The notes under the pieces: model-generated
Seen by the model: only the letters and a program-made list of their open reading frames with translations
What the model was told of the DNA's origin: nothing
Database searches by the model: none
Made by a program: the position numbers and the translations under genes
Part shown: positions 1 through 8,744 of the stretch, in pieces
How the letters are laid out: the number at the start of each line of letters is the position of its first letter
How positions within the stretch are numbered: position 1 is the stretch's first letter
NCBI GenBank assembly: GCA_002423545.1
Contig: DIWP01000002.1
Location: 511-64,510, forward strand
Length of the DNA: 64,000 bases
Direction of reading: 5' to 3'
Source of the DNA: Thermoleophilia bacterium UBA6103
GTDB lineage: Bacteria; Actinomycetota; Thermoleophilia; UBA2241

Positions 1-956
<956 letters not shown>

Positions 957-957
957 C

Positions 958-2109
958 TCAGCACCCCCTCTGGTCGGCGCTCGTCTGCGTGGCGGCGGCA
1001 GCTCCGCCGTCCCTGTCGACGAGCTCGCGGAAGCGGACGAAGAGCCCGTGGGCATCGTGCGGGCCGGGCGACGCTTCCGGGTGGAACTGGACCGAGAAGG
1101 CACGCGACTCGTCGCAGGTGATGCCCTCGACGGTGTCGTCGTTGAGGTCGATGTGGGAGATCCGCACCCCCGACCGCGCGTTGTCCAGGTCAGGGTCGAC
1201 GGCGAAGCCGTGATTGTGCGTGGTGATCATGACGCGACCGCTGCGCAGATCGCGGACCGGATGGTTGCTGCCGCGATGGCCAAAGCGCAGCTTGTACGTG
1301 CGCATGCCCAGCGCCAGAGCGAGGATCTGATGGCCGAGGCAGATGCCGAACATCGGGACCTTGCCCACCAGCCGCGATACGGCCTTGACGGCGTAGGTGA
1401 CGGCTGCCGGATCGCCGGGCCCGTTCGAGAGGAAGAGCCCGTCGGGCTTGAGGCGCAGGATGGCCGACGACGTGGTGTCAGCAGGCACTACAGTGAGCCT
1501 GAGGCCCTGTTGCCGGAGTCTGTCGAGGATGCTGCGTTTGATGCCGAAGTCCATGACCACCACGTGCGGCGCGTCTTCCGCGGCGGTCCCGTCGGACGGC
1601 GGCAGCGTCTCCTCCCGCCGCCGCGTCACCTCGGTCACCAGGTCGCGGCCGGTCATCGGCGGCAAGCTGCGGGCGAGCTCCACCAGATCGCCCGCGGCCT
1701 CGACTTCGGTGCTGATGGCGGCCCGCATGGCGCCGGCCTCGCGGATGTGGCGCGTCAACGCTCGTGTGTCGACTCCGGTGACCGCCATGACGCCGCGCGC
1801 ACCGAGCCACTCGAGCCAGGCGCCTTCGGCCGCGTGATTGAAACGGTAGCTGGTGACCTCACGCGCCACGACCGCTCTGGCCTGCGCCGAGTCCGACTCG
1901 TCGAACGCAGCGGCGACGCCGTAGTTGCCGACCATCGGGAACGTGAAGGTGACCAGCTGGCCGCAGTAGGACGGGTCGGTGACGACCTCCTGATAGCCGG
2001 TCATGCCGGTCGTGAAGACCAGCTCGCCGCCGACCGTCCCGGCCCCGGTGAGCGCCTCGCCGCGGAAGGTGCTCCCGTCTTCGAGTCCGATGAGCGCCGC
2101 CTCAGGCAC
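958..2109 (-). CDS. carA: Carbamoyl-phosphate synthase small (glutaminase) subunit
   Basis: Class I glutamine amidotransferase subunit that hydrolyses glutamine and channels ammonia to CarB. It has 383 residues, normal for the family. The N-terminal CPSase_sm_chain domain (about 1-150) is followed by the GATase domain with SNGPGDP (228-234), the nucleophile Cys257 in FGICLGHQ, and the His343/Glu345 pair in FHPE. It starts with GTG at 2109, overlapping the pyrC stop by 8 bases, so it is probably translationally coupled. It sits inside the pyr operon and should share the PyrR control at the operon head. Confidence 0.97.
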   Translation of the reverse strand: MPEAALIGLEDGSTFRGEALTGAGTVGGELVFTTGMTGYQEVVTDPSYCGQLVTFTFPMVGNYGVAAAFDESDSAQARAVVAREVTSYRFNHAAEGAWLEWLGARGVMAVTGVDTRALTRHIREAGAMRAAISTEVEAAGDLVELARSLPPMTGRDLVTEVTRRREETLPPSDGTAAEDAPHVVVMDFGIKRSILDRLRQQGLRLTVVPADTTSSAILRLKPDGLFLSNGPGDPAAVTYAVKAVSRLVGKVPMFGICLGHQILALALGMRTYKLRFGHRGSNHPVRDLRSGRVMITTHNHGFAVDPDLDNARSGVRISHIDLNDDTVEGITCDESRAFSVQFHPEASPGPHDAHGLFVRFRELVDRDGGAAAATQTSADQRGC

Positions 2110-3436
2110 CGGCGTCCCAGACCACGTGTCCGGCGGCCACCGTCAGGATGACGCGGCCACGCAGCTCCTTGCCCAGCCAGGCCGAGTTCTGCGAGCGGGA
2201 GTGCAGCGTGTGGCGGCCGACCGTCCAGGTGTCGCCGGGGTCGAACAGGCAGAACCCGGCCTCGGCGCCTTCCCGGATGCTCGGCTGGGGGATGCCGGCG
2301 ATGCGCGCCGGGGCGCTGCTCATGCGGTCCACCAGCGTGAGCAGGTCGATGGCTCCGTCGCCGACCAGCTCTGCGTAGAGGATGGCGAAGGCGGTCCCCA
2401 GTCCGATGACGCCGAACGGCGCTTCCTCGAAGGGGACCTCCTTGTCGTCGGCGCAGTGTGGCGCATGGTCGGTGGCGACGCAGTCGATGAGACCTTCGGC
2501 GAGTGCCGCCACCAGCGCCGCGCGATCGGCCTCCGGCCGCAGCGGCGGGTTCATCTTGACGTTCGCGTCCAGCGTCACCACCGCCTCGTCGGTCAGCGTG
2601 AGGTGGTGCGGACAGACCTCGGCGGTCACCGGGACGCCCCGCTCCTTGAAGCGGGCCAGGTGCTCCAGAGCGGCCGCCGTCGAGACGTGGCACACGTGCA
2701 GGCGCGCGTCTTCGTAGGCGGCCACCTCGAGCGCCCGCTCCACCTCGATGCTCTCGGCGATGGACGGCATCCCCGCCAGGCCGAGCCGCGCCGAGACGGC
2801 GCCCTCGTGCATGACGCCCTTGCGCGTCAGTGAGCGGTCCTCGGCGTGCACGGCGATGTGCCGGCCGGTCACCGATGCGTACTGCAGCGCCTTGCGCAGC
2901 AGGTCGGCGTCGCGCAGCGGTATCCCGTCGTCGCTGAAGGCCACGGCGCCGGCCGTGGCGAGCTCGACCATCTCGGTGAGCTGCTCGCCCTGCAGGCCGC
3001 GCGTGACGGCCGCGTGGAAGCCGACCGGCACGGTCGCCTCGGCCTGCGCGCGCTGCGCCAGGCCTTCGAGCAGGGCGGCATTGTCGACGACCGGGTCGGT
3101 GTTGGCCATGCCGAAGGCGGCTACGTATCCGCCGGCCGCGGCCGCCGCCGTCAGCGACGTGAGGTCCTCGGCATCCTCGCCACCGGGCACGCGGAAGTGG
3201 GCGTGCAGATCGACGAAGCCGGGCATGAGCAGGCAGCCGTCGGCGTCGCGCACCGCCGCGCTGCCGCCCGGCTCGAGGTCGTCACCGACGGCGGCGATGC
3301 GGCCGCGAGTCACGAGCACGTCCTTGACCTCGTCGCGGCCGGTGGTGGGATCCACGACGCGGGCGCCCTTCACGAGCAGGTCGGCCTTGGCCGCACGCTT
3401 GCACCACAGCCGTTGTGTCGCAGTGCCGGCCATCAT
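2102..3436 (-). CDS. pyrC: Dihydroorotase
   Basis: Zinc amidohydrolase that cyclises N-carbamoyl-aspartate to dihydroorotate, the third pyrimidine step. It is 444 residues with the class I (PyrC/Allantoinase-like) pattern: DLHAHFR (76-82, metal His78/His80), later the HAED motif, and ATDHAPH near the C-terminus with the catalytic Asp. The reading frame stays open upstream to 3640, but that part is pyrB in another frame. The ATG at 3436 makes an ATGA overlap with the pyrB stop and is the sensible start (a second ATG follows at 3433). It is coupled to pyrB upstream and carA downstream. Confidence 0.96.
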   Translation of the reverse strand: MMAGTATQRLWCKRAAKADLLVKGARVVDPTTGRDEVKDVLVTRGRIAAVGDDLEPGGSAAVRDADGCLLMPGFVDLHAHFRVPGGEDAEDLTSLTAAAAAGGYVAAFGMANTDPVVDNAALLEGLAQRAQAEATVPVGFHAAVTRGLQGEQLTEMVELATAGAVAFSDDGIPLRDADLLRKALQYASVTGRHIAVHAEDRSLTRKGVMHEGAVSARLGLAGMPSIAESIEVERALEVAAYEDARLHVCHVSTAAALEHLARFKERGVPVTAEVCPHHLTLTDEAVVTLDANVKMNPPLRPEADRAALVAALAEGLIDCVATDHAPHCADDKEVPFEEAPFGVIGLGTAFAILYAELVGDGAIDLLTLVDRMSSAPARIAGIPQPSIREGAEAGFCLFDPGDTWTVGRHTLHSRSQNSAWLGKELRGRVILTVAAGHVVWDAGA

Positions 3437-4368
3437 GCCTCCTCGCTTGCGCTGTCGCTGTACCCGACGATGGTGCGGTAGAGGATCGCCATGCGGGTCG
3501 AGAGACCGGCCTCGACCTGTTCCAGGATGAGGGTGTCGGGGTCGTCGGCGATCTCGCCGCTGATCTCCACGCCGCGGTTGATGGGCCCCGGGTGCATGAC
3601 CTTCTGTCCGGGCCGCACCCGCGAGCGGTCGATCCCCCACACGCGGGCGTACTCCCGCAGCGAGGGCAGGAAGTTCGCGCCGGCCTGCATGCGTTCCCGC
3701 TGGATACGCAGCAGGTAGATCACGTCGGCCGTGCGCAGGTGGGACAGGTCGTGCTCGACGGCGACGCCGAGCGACTCGATGTCCCGCGGCATCATCGTCG
3801 GCGGGCCGACCAGGGTGACGTGCATGCCCATCATCTGGAAGCCGGCGATGTCGCTGCGCGCTACGCGGCTGTGCAGGATGTCGCCGACGATGCTGATCTT
3901 CATGCCGTCGAGGTCACGGCCGAAGGTCTGCCGCAGCGTAAACAGGTCGAGCAGGCACTGCGTGGGATGCTGGTACTTGCCGTCGCCGGCGTTGATGACG
4001 CTGGCCGGCGTATAGCGGGCGGCCAGCCGGCAGGCGCCGGCCGACGGATGACGCATCACGATGATGTCCGGCGAGTAGGCAGACAGCGTCAGGATCGTGT
4101 CCTTGAGCGACTCGCCCTTCTCGATGGCTGAACCGCTCTTCTTCAGGGCGATGGTATCGGCCGACAGACGCTTGGCGGCCAGGTCGAAGCTCGACGACGT
4201 CCGCGTCGAGGCCTCATGGAAGTAGCTCACGATAGTACGGCCGCGCAGCGTCGGTACCTTCTTGATGTCTCTCTGGAGGATCGGCAGGAAGCTCTCGGCG
4301 GTATCGAGGATGAGATCGACATCGGTGCGCGTCAGGTCGTCCATCGACAGCAGGTCGCGCTTGGTCAT
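3433..4368 (-). CDS. pyrB: Aspartate carbamoyltransferase catalytic chain
   Basis: Condenses carbamoyl phosphate with aspartate, the committed pyrimidine step. It has 311 residues, the usual length. The carbamoyl-phosphate loop is STRTS at 54-58 (FHEASTRTSSSF); HPTQ and the C-terminal HPGPINRG motif are present. No regulatory chain (pyrI) is seen next to it, as in Gram-positives, where control comes from PyrR instead. The ATG at 4368 overlaps the pyrR stop as ATGA and the gene's stop overlaps pyrC in the same way, so pyrR-pyrB-pyrC look translationally coupled. Confidence 0.97.
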   Translation of the reverse strand: MTKRDLLSMDDLTRTDVDLILDTAESFLPILQRDIKKVPTLRGRTIVSYFHEASTRTSSSFDLAAKRLSADTIALKKSGSAIEKGESLKDTILTLSAYSPDIIVMRHPSAGACRLAARYTPASVINAGDGKYQHPTQCLLDLFTLRQTFGRDLDGMKISIVGDILHSRVARSDIAGFQMMGMHVTLVGPPTMMPRDIESLGVAVEHDLSHLRTADVIYLLRIQRERMQAGANFLPSLREYARVWGIDRSRVRPGQKVMHPGPINRGVEISGEIADDPDTLILEQVEAGLSTRMAILYRTIVGYSDSASEEA

Positions 4369-4952
4369 GCCTCACCCTCCTCCCTGCCGCCACGCTCCAG
4401 CACGACCTCGTCGCGACCGTCGTGCTCGATGAGGCGGACGCGTACGTGCTCGGGCAGGGCGGTGGGCATGTTCTTGCCGACGTAGTCCGGCCGGATCGGC
4501 AGCTCGCGATGGCCGCGGTCCACCAGCACCGCAAGCTGGATCTTGGCCGGCCGGCCGAAGTCGAAGATCGCGTCGACGGCGGCCCGGATGGTGCGTCCGG
4601 TATACAGCACATCGTCGACGAGGACGATCACCGCGTCGTCGATCTCGAACGGCAGATCGGTGCCCTTGACGACCGGATGCGGCGTCTCACGGATGTCGCC
4701 GATGCCGCGGGCGCCGATGTCGTCCCGGTAGAACGAGATGTCGACCTCGCCGAACGGGATGTCGACGCCGCTGAGATCGGCCAGCTGGTCGCGCAGCCGG
4801 CGCGCCAGGAAGGCGCCGCGGGTGTGGATGCCGACGATGGAGAGCGATGGCTCACAGGGATTCTTCTCGAGGATCTCGTGGGCCATCCGGGTGAGCGTGC
4901 GGGTGATCTGCTCCGCGTCCATGATGGCGACCTCGTCGACGTGGCCGCTCAT
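4365..4952 (-). CDS. pyrR: Pyrimidine operon RNA-binding regulator / uracil phosphoribosyltransferase
   Basis: PyrR senses UMP/UTP and binds a stem-loop in pyr mRNA; many members also have uracil phosphoribosyltransferase activity. It has 195 residues. The PRPP-binding signature VILVDDVLYTGRT lies at about 108-121. The frame is open to 5045, but the ATG at 4952 is preceded by GGAGG (SD) and matches the family start (MDAEQITRTLTR follows directly). It is the first gene of pyrR-B-C-carA-carB. A PyrR-type binding loop and a hairpin covering this SD lie immediately upstream, suggesting autoregulation. Confidence 0.95.
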   Translation of the reverse strand: MSGHVDEVAIMDAEQITRTLTRMAHEILEKNPCEPSLSIVGIHTRGAFLARRLRDQLADLSGVDIPFGEVDISFYRDDIGARGIGDIRETPHPVVKGTDLPFEIDDAVIVLVDDVLYTGRTIRAAVDAIFDFGRPAKIQLAVLVDRGHRELPIRPDYVGKNMPTALPEHVRVRLIEHDGRDEVVLERGGREEGEA

Positions 4953-4955
4953 AAG

Positions 4956-5000
4956 AACGACGCCTCCGTCGACGAAGATGTGCAGGACGGCAGCGTCGTC
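4956..5000 (-). promoter_or_regulatory. Hairpin that would sequester the pyrR Shine-Dalgarno
   Basis: Seen directly: the arms 5000-4986 (GACGACGCTGCCGTC on the minus strand) and 4970-4956 (GACGGAGGCGTCGTT) pair over 12 of 15 positions plus one G-U, with a two-base internal mismatch and a 15-base loop. The 3' arm contains GGAGG, the only good SD for pyrR. A competing small hairpin (GTCGT-ATG-ACGAC, 5007-4995) would hold the 5' arm and free the SD. Inference: a translational on/off switch coupled to the PyrR loop just upstream. Confidence 0.6.
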
Positions 5001-5011
5001 ATACGACCACC

Positions 5012-5041
5012 CCTTCCGGTCTCGCTGGACACACTTAAAGG
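5012..5041 (-). promoter_or_regulatory. PyrR-binding RNA loop (pyr operon leader)
   Basis: The minus-strand RNA from 5041 to 5012 begins CCTTTAAGTG, continues GTCCAGCGAGACCGG and ends AAGG. This matches what I remember of the PyrR binding loop of Bacillus pyr attenuators: closing CCUU/AAGG pairs, an internal A-rich bulge, and a conserved GUCC..GAG..C loop. It begins about ten bases after the predicted transcription start. No intrinsic terminator follows it; a hairpin over the ribosome site does, so translational control is more likely than attenuation. Confidence 0.75.
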
Positions 5042-5057
5042 ACATCGGGTCGCGCGG

Positions 5058-5086
5058 ACTGTACAGCGGCGGACGACGCCCGTCAA
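5058..5086 (-). promoter_or_regulatory. Sigma-70-type promoter of the pyr operon
   Basis: TTGACG (5086-5081), a 17-base spacer and TACAGT (5063-5058) on the minus strand. The -35 overlaps the stop codon of the upstream rluD-like gene. Transcription would start near 5051, just before the PyrR loop, giving a leader of about 98 bases to the pyrR ATG. Spacing and both hexamers are good, which is rare in this GC-rich window. Confidence 0.7.
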
Positions 5087-5982
5087 GGAGCCGGAAGACC
5101 GTCCAGGAAGCGGCGCAGATCGTCCGGCAGCGGCGCCTCGAAGGTCAGCTCGCGGCCGGGATCGGACGGGTGTGGGAACGAGAGGCGGCGGGCGTGCAGG
5201 AACTGTCGCGCCAGGCCGGCCGGCCGCGGCCGGCGGCCGTAGACCACGTCACCGGCCACCGGATAGCCGAGAGCCGCCATATGGACGCGGATCTGATGCG
5301 TGCGGCCGGTCTCGAGCCGTACATCGAGCAGCGTGTAGCCGCAGAGACGACGGCTCACCGCGAAATGGGTCACCGCGCGCCGCGGCTCCGCCGTGTGGAT
5401 GCTGATGCGCGTGCGGTCGCGCACGTGACGCCCGATGGGGGCGTCGATGGTGCCCCGGTCCTGCGGCATGCCGCCCACCACGAGCGCCGTGTACTCGCGT
5501 CGGATGCGGCGCTCGCTCATCGCCGCAACGAGCGCCTGGTACGCAGCCTCCGTGCGGGCCACCACGAGCAGGCCCGAGGTGTCCTTGTCGAGACGGTGGA
5601 CCACGCCGGGCCGCAGGTGATGCCCGCCGGCGGGCCGGTGTTCCAGCAGCGCATTGACCAGTGTTCCGCCCCTATGTCCGGCCGCCGGGTGCACCACCAG
5701 GCCGGGCGGCTTGTCGACCACCAGCAGCGCCTCGTCCTCGTACACGATGGTCACGTCGATCGCCTCGGCGGTGAGCGTCACGTCCTGCGGCGGCGGGGGC
5801 GTGAAGCTCACGGTCATGCCCGTCCGCACGATCGCATGTTTGTCGAGCTGTCTGCCGTCGACGCTCACTGCTTTGGCGACGATCAGGCGCTGGGCGGCGG
5901 CGCGGGAGATGCCGGCGCCGTGGGCGAGAGCGATGTCGAGCCGCGCGCCGTCGTCGTCCGGTCCTATCGTGAACTCCGGCAT
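5083..5982 (-). CDS. rluD: RluA-family pseudouridine synthase with S4 domain
   Basis: Converts specific uridines of rRNA (or tRNA) to pseudouridine. It has 299 residues: an N-terminal S4 RNA-binding domain (about 12-60) and the RluA catalytic domain with HRLDKDTSGL (129-138; catalytic Asp132). The size and domain order fit RluD/YlyB-type enzymes, but the exact target cannot be read from sequence, so the symbol is by family. It follows lspA directly, as in many Gram-positives (lspA-rluD-pyrR is a well-known order). Its stop overlaps the pyr promoter. Confidence 0.9.
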   Translation of the reverse strand: MPEFTIGPDDDGARLDIALAHGAGISRAAAQRLIVAKAVSVDGRQLDKHAIVRTGMTVSFTPPPPQDVTLTAEAIDVTIVYEDEALLVVDKPPGLVVHPAAGHRGGTLVNALLEHRPAGGHHLRPGVVHRLDKDTSGLLVVARTEAAYQALVAAMSERRIRREYTALVVGGMPQDRGTIDAPIGRHVRDRTRISIHTAEPRRAVTHFAVSRRLCGYTLLDVRLETGRTHQIRVHMAALGYPVAGDVVYGRRPRPAGLARQFLHARRLSFPHPSDPGRELTFEAPLPDDLRRFLDGLPAP

Positions 5983-6477
5983 TCAGCCATCCGGGAGCTG
6001 TGGACCGCCGCCGTCGTCGGGTCGCGGCGCGTGCGGCGCCCGGCGCACGACGGTGAGGACCATCAGGCATGCTCCGACGACGATCGCCGCGTCGGCGATG
6101 TTCCAGCGCGGCCACCAGTAGACGGCGATGAAGTCGACCACGCTGCCGTCGGCGTGCAAACGGTCGATCAGGTTCCCGAGGCTGCCCCCGAGCAGGATGG
6201 CCAGAGGCATGGAGTAGACCCGCGGCAACACGAGGAACAGCACGAGCAGGGCGACCACCACCGCGGCCACGCCGGCGATGACGAACCCACTCCCGGTGAA
6301 GAGGCTGAAGGACACACCGGTGTTGCGCACCAGCTCGATGCGCAGACCGCCGGCGACCGTGTACGGAAGCCTGTCCGCGAACGCCAGGACGACGGCCTTG
6401 GACGCCTGATCGGCGATGACGATGCCCAGCGCCACCAGCACGGTCAGCAGCGGCGGACGCCTCACGGTCACCCGCAC
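5983..6477 (-). CDS. lspA: Lipoprotein signal peptidase (signal peptidase II)
   Basis: Membrane aspartyl peptidase that removes signal peptides from diacylglyceryl-modified prolipoproteins. It has 164 residues and four predicted membrane segments (about 10-32, 62-84, 88-104, 128-144). Conserved blocks are RNTGVSFSLF (51-60), GNLIDR (101-106) and the catalytic aspartates Asp115 (VVDF) and Asp129 (NIAD). It starts with GTG at 6477, overlapping the end of the upstream DUF167 gene by 10 bases; another in-frame GTG two codons later is possible. The C-terminal tail is polar and low in complexity. Confidence 0.94.
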   Translation of the reverse strand: MRVTVRRPPLLTVLVALGIVIADQASKAVVLAFADRLPYTVAGGLRIELVRNTGVSFSLFTGSGFVIAGVAAVVVALLVLFLVLPRVYSMPLAILLGGSLGNLIDRLHADGSVVDFIAVYWWPRWNIADAAIVVGACLMVLTVVRRAPHAPRPDDGGGPQLPDG

Positions 6478-6785
6478 GAGGCGAAGCCTTCCAGGACGTC
6501 GGAGAGGGTGGCACCATGGATGCGCACGCTCTTGCGGCGCGAGTGTCGTCCGGCGGTCACCTGCACGTCGGCACGCCGTACACCGGCGCAGCCGGCGACG
6601 AAGCGGATCACCTCAGCGTTGGCGAGGCCTTCACGGGCCGGCGCCGCGACCCGCAGGCGGAGAGCTCCGTCGCGCTCGCCGTCGAGGCCGGTCCGTCGCG
6701 CGCCGGGGACCACCCAGAGGCTGAGCGTCACGCCGTCCCGACCGCTGCGGGCCCAGGCCGGCTCACCACTTGAACTCTTTGCCAC
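6468..6785 (-). CDS. DUF167 (YggU-family) small protein
   Basis: Small conserved protein of unknown biochemical role, often found beside divIVA/sepF/yggS genes. The core VTLSLWVVPGARR ... RVAAPAREGLANAEVIRF ... GRHSRRKSVRI matches the DUF167 alpha/beta fold, including the conserved PAREGLAN segment. The frame is open upstream to 6887 inside divIVA. I favour the GTG at 6785 (105 residues, overlapping divIVA by 23 bases), which keeps an EPAWAR lead-in seen in relatives; a GTG at 6731 (87 residues) is the alternative. No clear SD decides between them. Confidence 0.75.
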   Translation of the reverse strand: MAKSSSGEPAWARSGRDGVTLSLWVVPGARRTGLDGERDGALRLRVAAPAREGLANAEVIRFVAGCAGVRRADVQVTAGRHSRRKSVRIHGATLSDVLEGFASCG

Positions 6786-7770
6786 CGATCCGGTCGTCGA
6801 CATCGGCGAAGAAGTCGTCCTCTTCTTCCTCAGGCTGGAGGCGGCGCACCTCCGGCTCGTCGAGGACGGCGGTGTCTTCAGCTTCATCGGCCGCAGCGGT
6901 CGGCGGCGGCCCGGCGGCAGCCGGAGGCGCTGCCGCCGGCGGCGAGGGCCGTGTCTCGGGCGTCGGTCGGCTCGGCGGCGTACCTCCCGGCGGCGAGACC
7001 GCCGACGGGGCGGTGGGGCCGGCCGGCGCAGTATCCGGCCGGGCGGCGGGTGCCATGGGGTCCACGGTGGGTGCGCCGCGGCCGTCGGTCTCGCCGGCCG
7101 GCGAGACCCGGGCCTCTGGACCGGGGGCGGATGGGGCCGGTCCCGGTCCCTTGGAAGGCTGCAAGGGGGCCTCGACTCTCGGTGCTGGCGGCGGCGCCGC
7201 GGCGGCTTCAGCGGCCGGCCCTGTCGGGCCCGGAGTCGGCTGCGACGGGCGCTGCCCGCTCTCGCTGATGGCGTCGCGCAGGGCGCGCGCCTGGCGCTCG
7301 AACTCGCCGGCCTTCTCGCGCGCCCCGGCTTCAGCGGCCGTCAGCTGCTTCAGGTAGCCCTCGAGAAGGGCGCGGAACTTGAAGCGGAAGTCTGCTTCGG
7401 CGTTCCGCAGCATGACGATCTCGCGTTCGACGCTCTGCTTGGCACTATACGCTTCGCTGAGCGTGTCACGAGCCTTGACCTCCGCGTCGCGGAGTACGAG
7501 CTGCGCCTCGCGTTGTGCCGCAGCGCGCTGTTCCTCAGCGTTCTGTTGGGCCGAGACGAGCGTCTTCTGCAGCGTCCCCTCGATGCTGCGGTAGTGGTCG
7601 AGCTGAGCCTGGATGGAGTCGAGGCGCTCGCTGAACTCGAGGTTCTCCTTGAAGACGCGCTCGAACTCGTCGGCGACCCCGTCGAGGAACTCGTCGACCT
7701 CGGCATCGGCGTAGCCACGCATGCCGCGATGGAACTCCTTGTGCCGTATGTCGAGCGGTGTGAGCTTCAT
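6763..7770 (-). CDS. divIVA: DivIVA-domain cell division / polar scaffold protein
   Basis: Membrane-curvature-binding coiled-coil protein that organises septal or polar growth. It has 335 residues. The N-terminal DivIVA lipid-binding motif (MKLTPLDIRHKEFHRGMRGY) is followed by long coiled coil (about 35-175), a Pro/Ala-rich low-complexity linker (about 177-300), and a highly acidic stretch (EEEEDDFFADVDD) ending KEFKW. The long Pro-rich linker is actinobacteria-like. The ATG at 7770 has a GGGAGG SD. It heads a unit with the DUF167 gene, lspA and rluD, and has its own promoter upstream. Confidence 0.92.
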   Translation of the reverse strand: MKLTPLDIRHKEFHRGMRGYADAEVDEFLDGVADEFERVFKENLEFSERLDSIQAQLDHYRSIEGTLQKTLVSAQQNAEEQRAAAQREAQLVLRDAEVKARDTLSEAYSAKQSVEREIVMLRNAEADFRFKFRALLEGYLKQLTAAEAGAREKAGEFERQARALRDAISESGQRPSQPTPGPTGPAAEAAAAPPPAPRVEAPLQPSKGPGPAPSAPGPEARVSPAGETDGRGAPTVDPMAPAARPDTAPAGPTAPSAVSPPGGTPPSRPTPETRPSPPAAAPPAAAGPPPTAAADEAEDTAVLDEPEVRRLQPEEEEDDFFADVDDRIGGKEFKW

Positions 7771-7811
7771 GGCCGGCCTCCCGACGTGTCAGAAACGGAG
7801 ACGCATGCCGG

Positions 7812-7831
7812 CCGGCCGTTCTTGCGGCCGG
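7812..7831 (-). other. Perfect 7-bp stem-loop in the divIVA 5' leader
   Basis: CCGGCCG (7812-7818) and CGGCCGG (7825-7831) are perfect inverted repeats around a six-base loop, between the predicted divIVA promoter and its ATG. There is no T-run, so it is not an obvious terminator. It could be an mRNA-stabilising element. Together with the promoter it accounts for most of the 158-base gap between proC and divIVA. Confidence 0.4.
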
Positions 7832-7856
7832 TCGGTCGCGCCGTCAGCGCCACTCC

Positions 7857-7885
7857 ATGGTAAAGCACGTGGCGGCACGCGTGAA
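7857..7885 (-). promoter_or_regulatory. Candidate promoter of divIVA
   Basis: TTCACG (7885-7880), 17 bases, TACCAT (7862-7857) on the minus strand. Each hexamer keeps the key bases and the spacing is ideal. It would give a leader of about 80 bases before the divIVA ATG at 7770. Confidence 0.45.
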
Positions 7886-7928
7886 GCGCCGCCGGAGGGC
7901 CTTCGCCGCCGGTCGGTGGGCAGCGCGG

Positions 7929-8720
7929 TCATCCCGTGCCGCGTCCCCGTGCCACGGCGGCCCGGACGGCCGCCATGAGGGCCGGGCGCAGGCGGGCCAG
8001 CTCCAGCTGCTCGATGCCGGCGATGGTCATGCCACCGGGCGTGGAGACGGCACGCCGCACGCCGCCCGTGTCTTCTGACCGCCGGACCAGCTCCACGGTG
8101 CCGGCGACGGCTCCCAGGGCCAGGTCGGCGGCCGTCTGCCAGTCGAGTCCCACTGCGACGCCTGCTTCTTCGAAGGCCTCGATGAAGAGCGCCGCGAAGC
8201 CGGGGCCACAGGCCGCGACGACTGTCGCCTCGTCAAAGAGATGCTCCGGGACGTCGGTCACTTCGCCCAGCACGCCGAACACGGCGCGGACGTCGGCGGC
8301 GGTCTCACCGAGCGTGCCGTCTGCCCAGACGAGCAGGCCGCACCCCTGCGCCACCGCAACATTGGGGATCACACGACCGAGCGGCGTGCCCTCCGGCAGC
8401 CAGCCGAGCAATGTCGGGATGGTGACCGTGGCCGCCAGCGAGACCACCGGGCGGCCGCCGAGATGCGCCGCCACGCCGGTCAGCGCCGCCTGCACCTCGA
8501 CCGGTCGCACGGCGACGACAAGGAGGTCGGTCGCCGCGACGAGCGCCTCAGGCGAGTCGACGACTGTGGCTCCGGTGAGGCCGGCAAGATGCGCCGCCGC
8601 CTCGGGCCGGACGTCATAGCCCCACACCGACGGGCGCAGCCGATCGGGGACGTCGGGCCGCGACCATCCCTCGGCGAGGGCCGTGGCGATGTGTCCGCAA
8701 CCGAGCAGGCCGACGTTCAT
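7929..8720 (-). CDS. proC: Pyrroline-5-carboxylate reductase
   Basis: Reduces 1-pyrroline-5-carboxylate to proline with NAD(P)H. It has 263 residues. The Rossmann motif GLLGCGHIATAL (4-15) and the C-terminal signature with VSTPGGMTIAGIEQLE are clear. It follows sepF after 24 bases, in the division-gene cluster where Gram-positives often carry proC. It may be the only intact proline-pathway enzyme in this window, because the ProA homologue at 61.6 kb lacks its usual catalytic Cys and no proB is seen. Confidence 0.93.
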   Translation of the reverse strand: MNVGLLGCGHIATALAEGWSRPDVPDRLRPSVWGYDVRPEAAAHLAGLTGATVVDSPEALVAATDLLVVAVRPVEVQAALTGVAAHLGGRPVVSLAATVTIPTLLGWLPEGTPLGRVIPNVAVAQGCGLLVWADGTLGETAADVRAVFGVLGEVTDVPEHLFDEATVVAACGPGFAALFIEAFEEAGVAVGLDWQTAADLALGAVAGTVELVRRSEDTGGVRRAVSTPGGMTIAGIEQLELARLRPALMAAVRAAVARGRGTG

Positions 8721-8744
8721 GGCAGACCTCGCGTGCGTACGATC

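Noticed and set aside
4738..7863. A 1041-codon open frame on the plus strand
   Set aside because: It runs antisense through pyrR, rluD, lspA and divIVA, has no family resemblance and low-complexity Arg/Gly/Ala composition. High GC with strong third-position bias keeps antisense frames open here.
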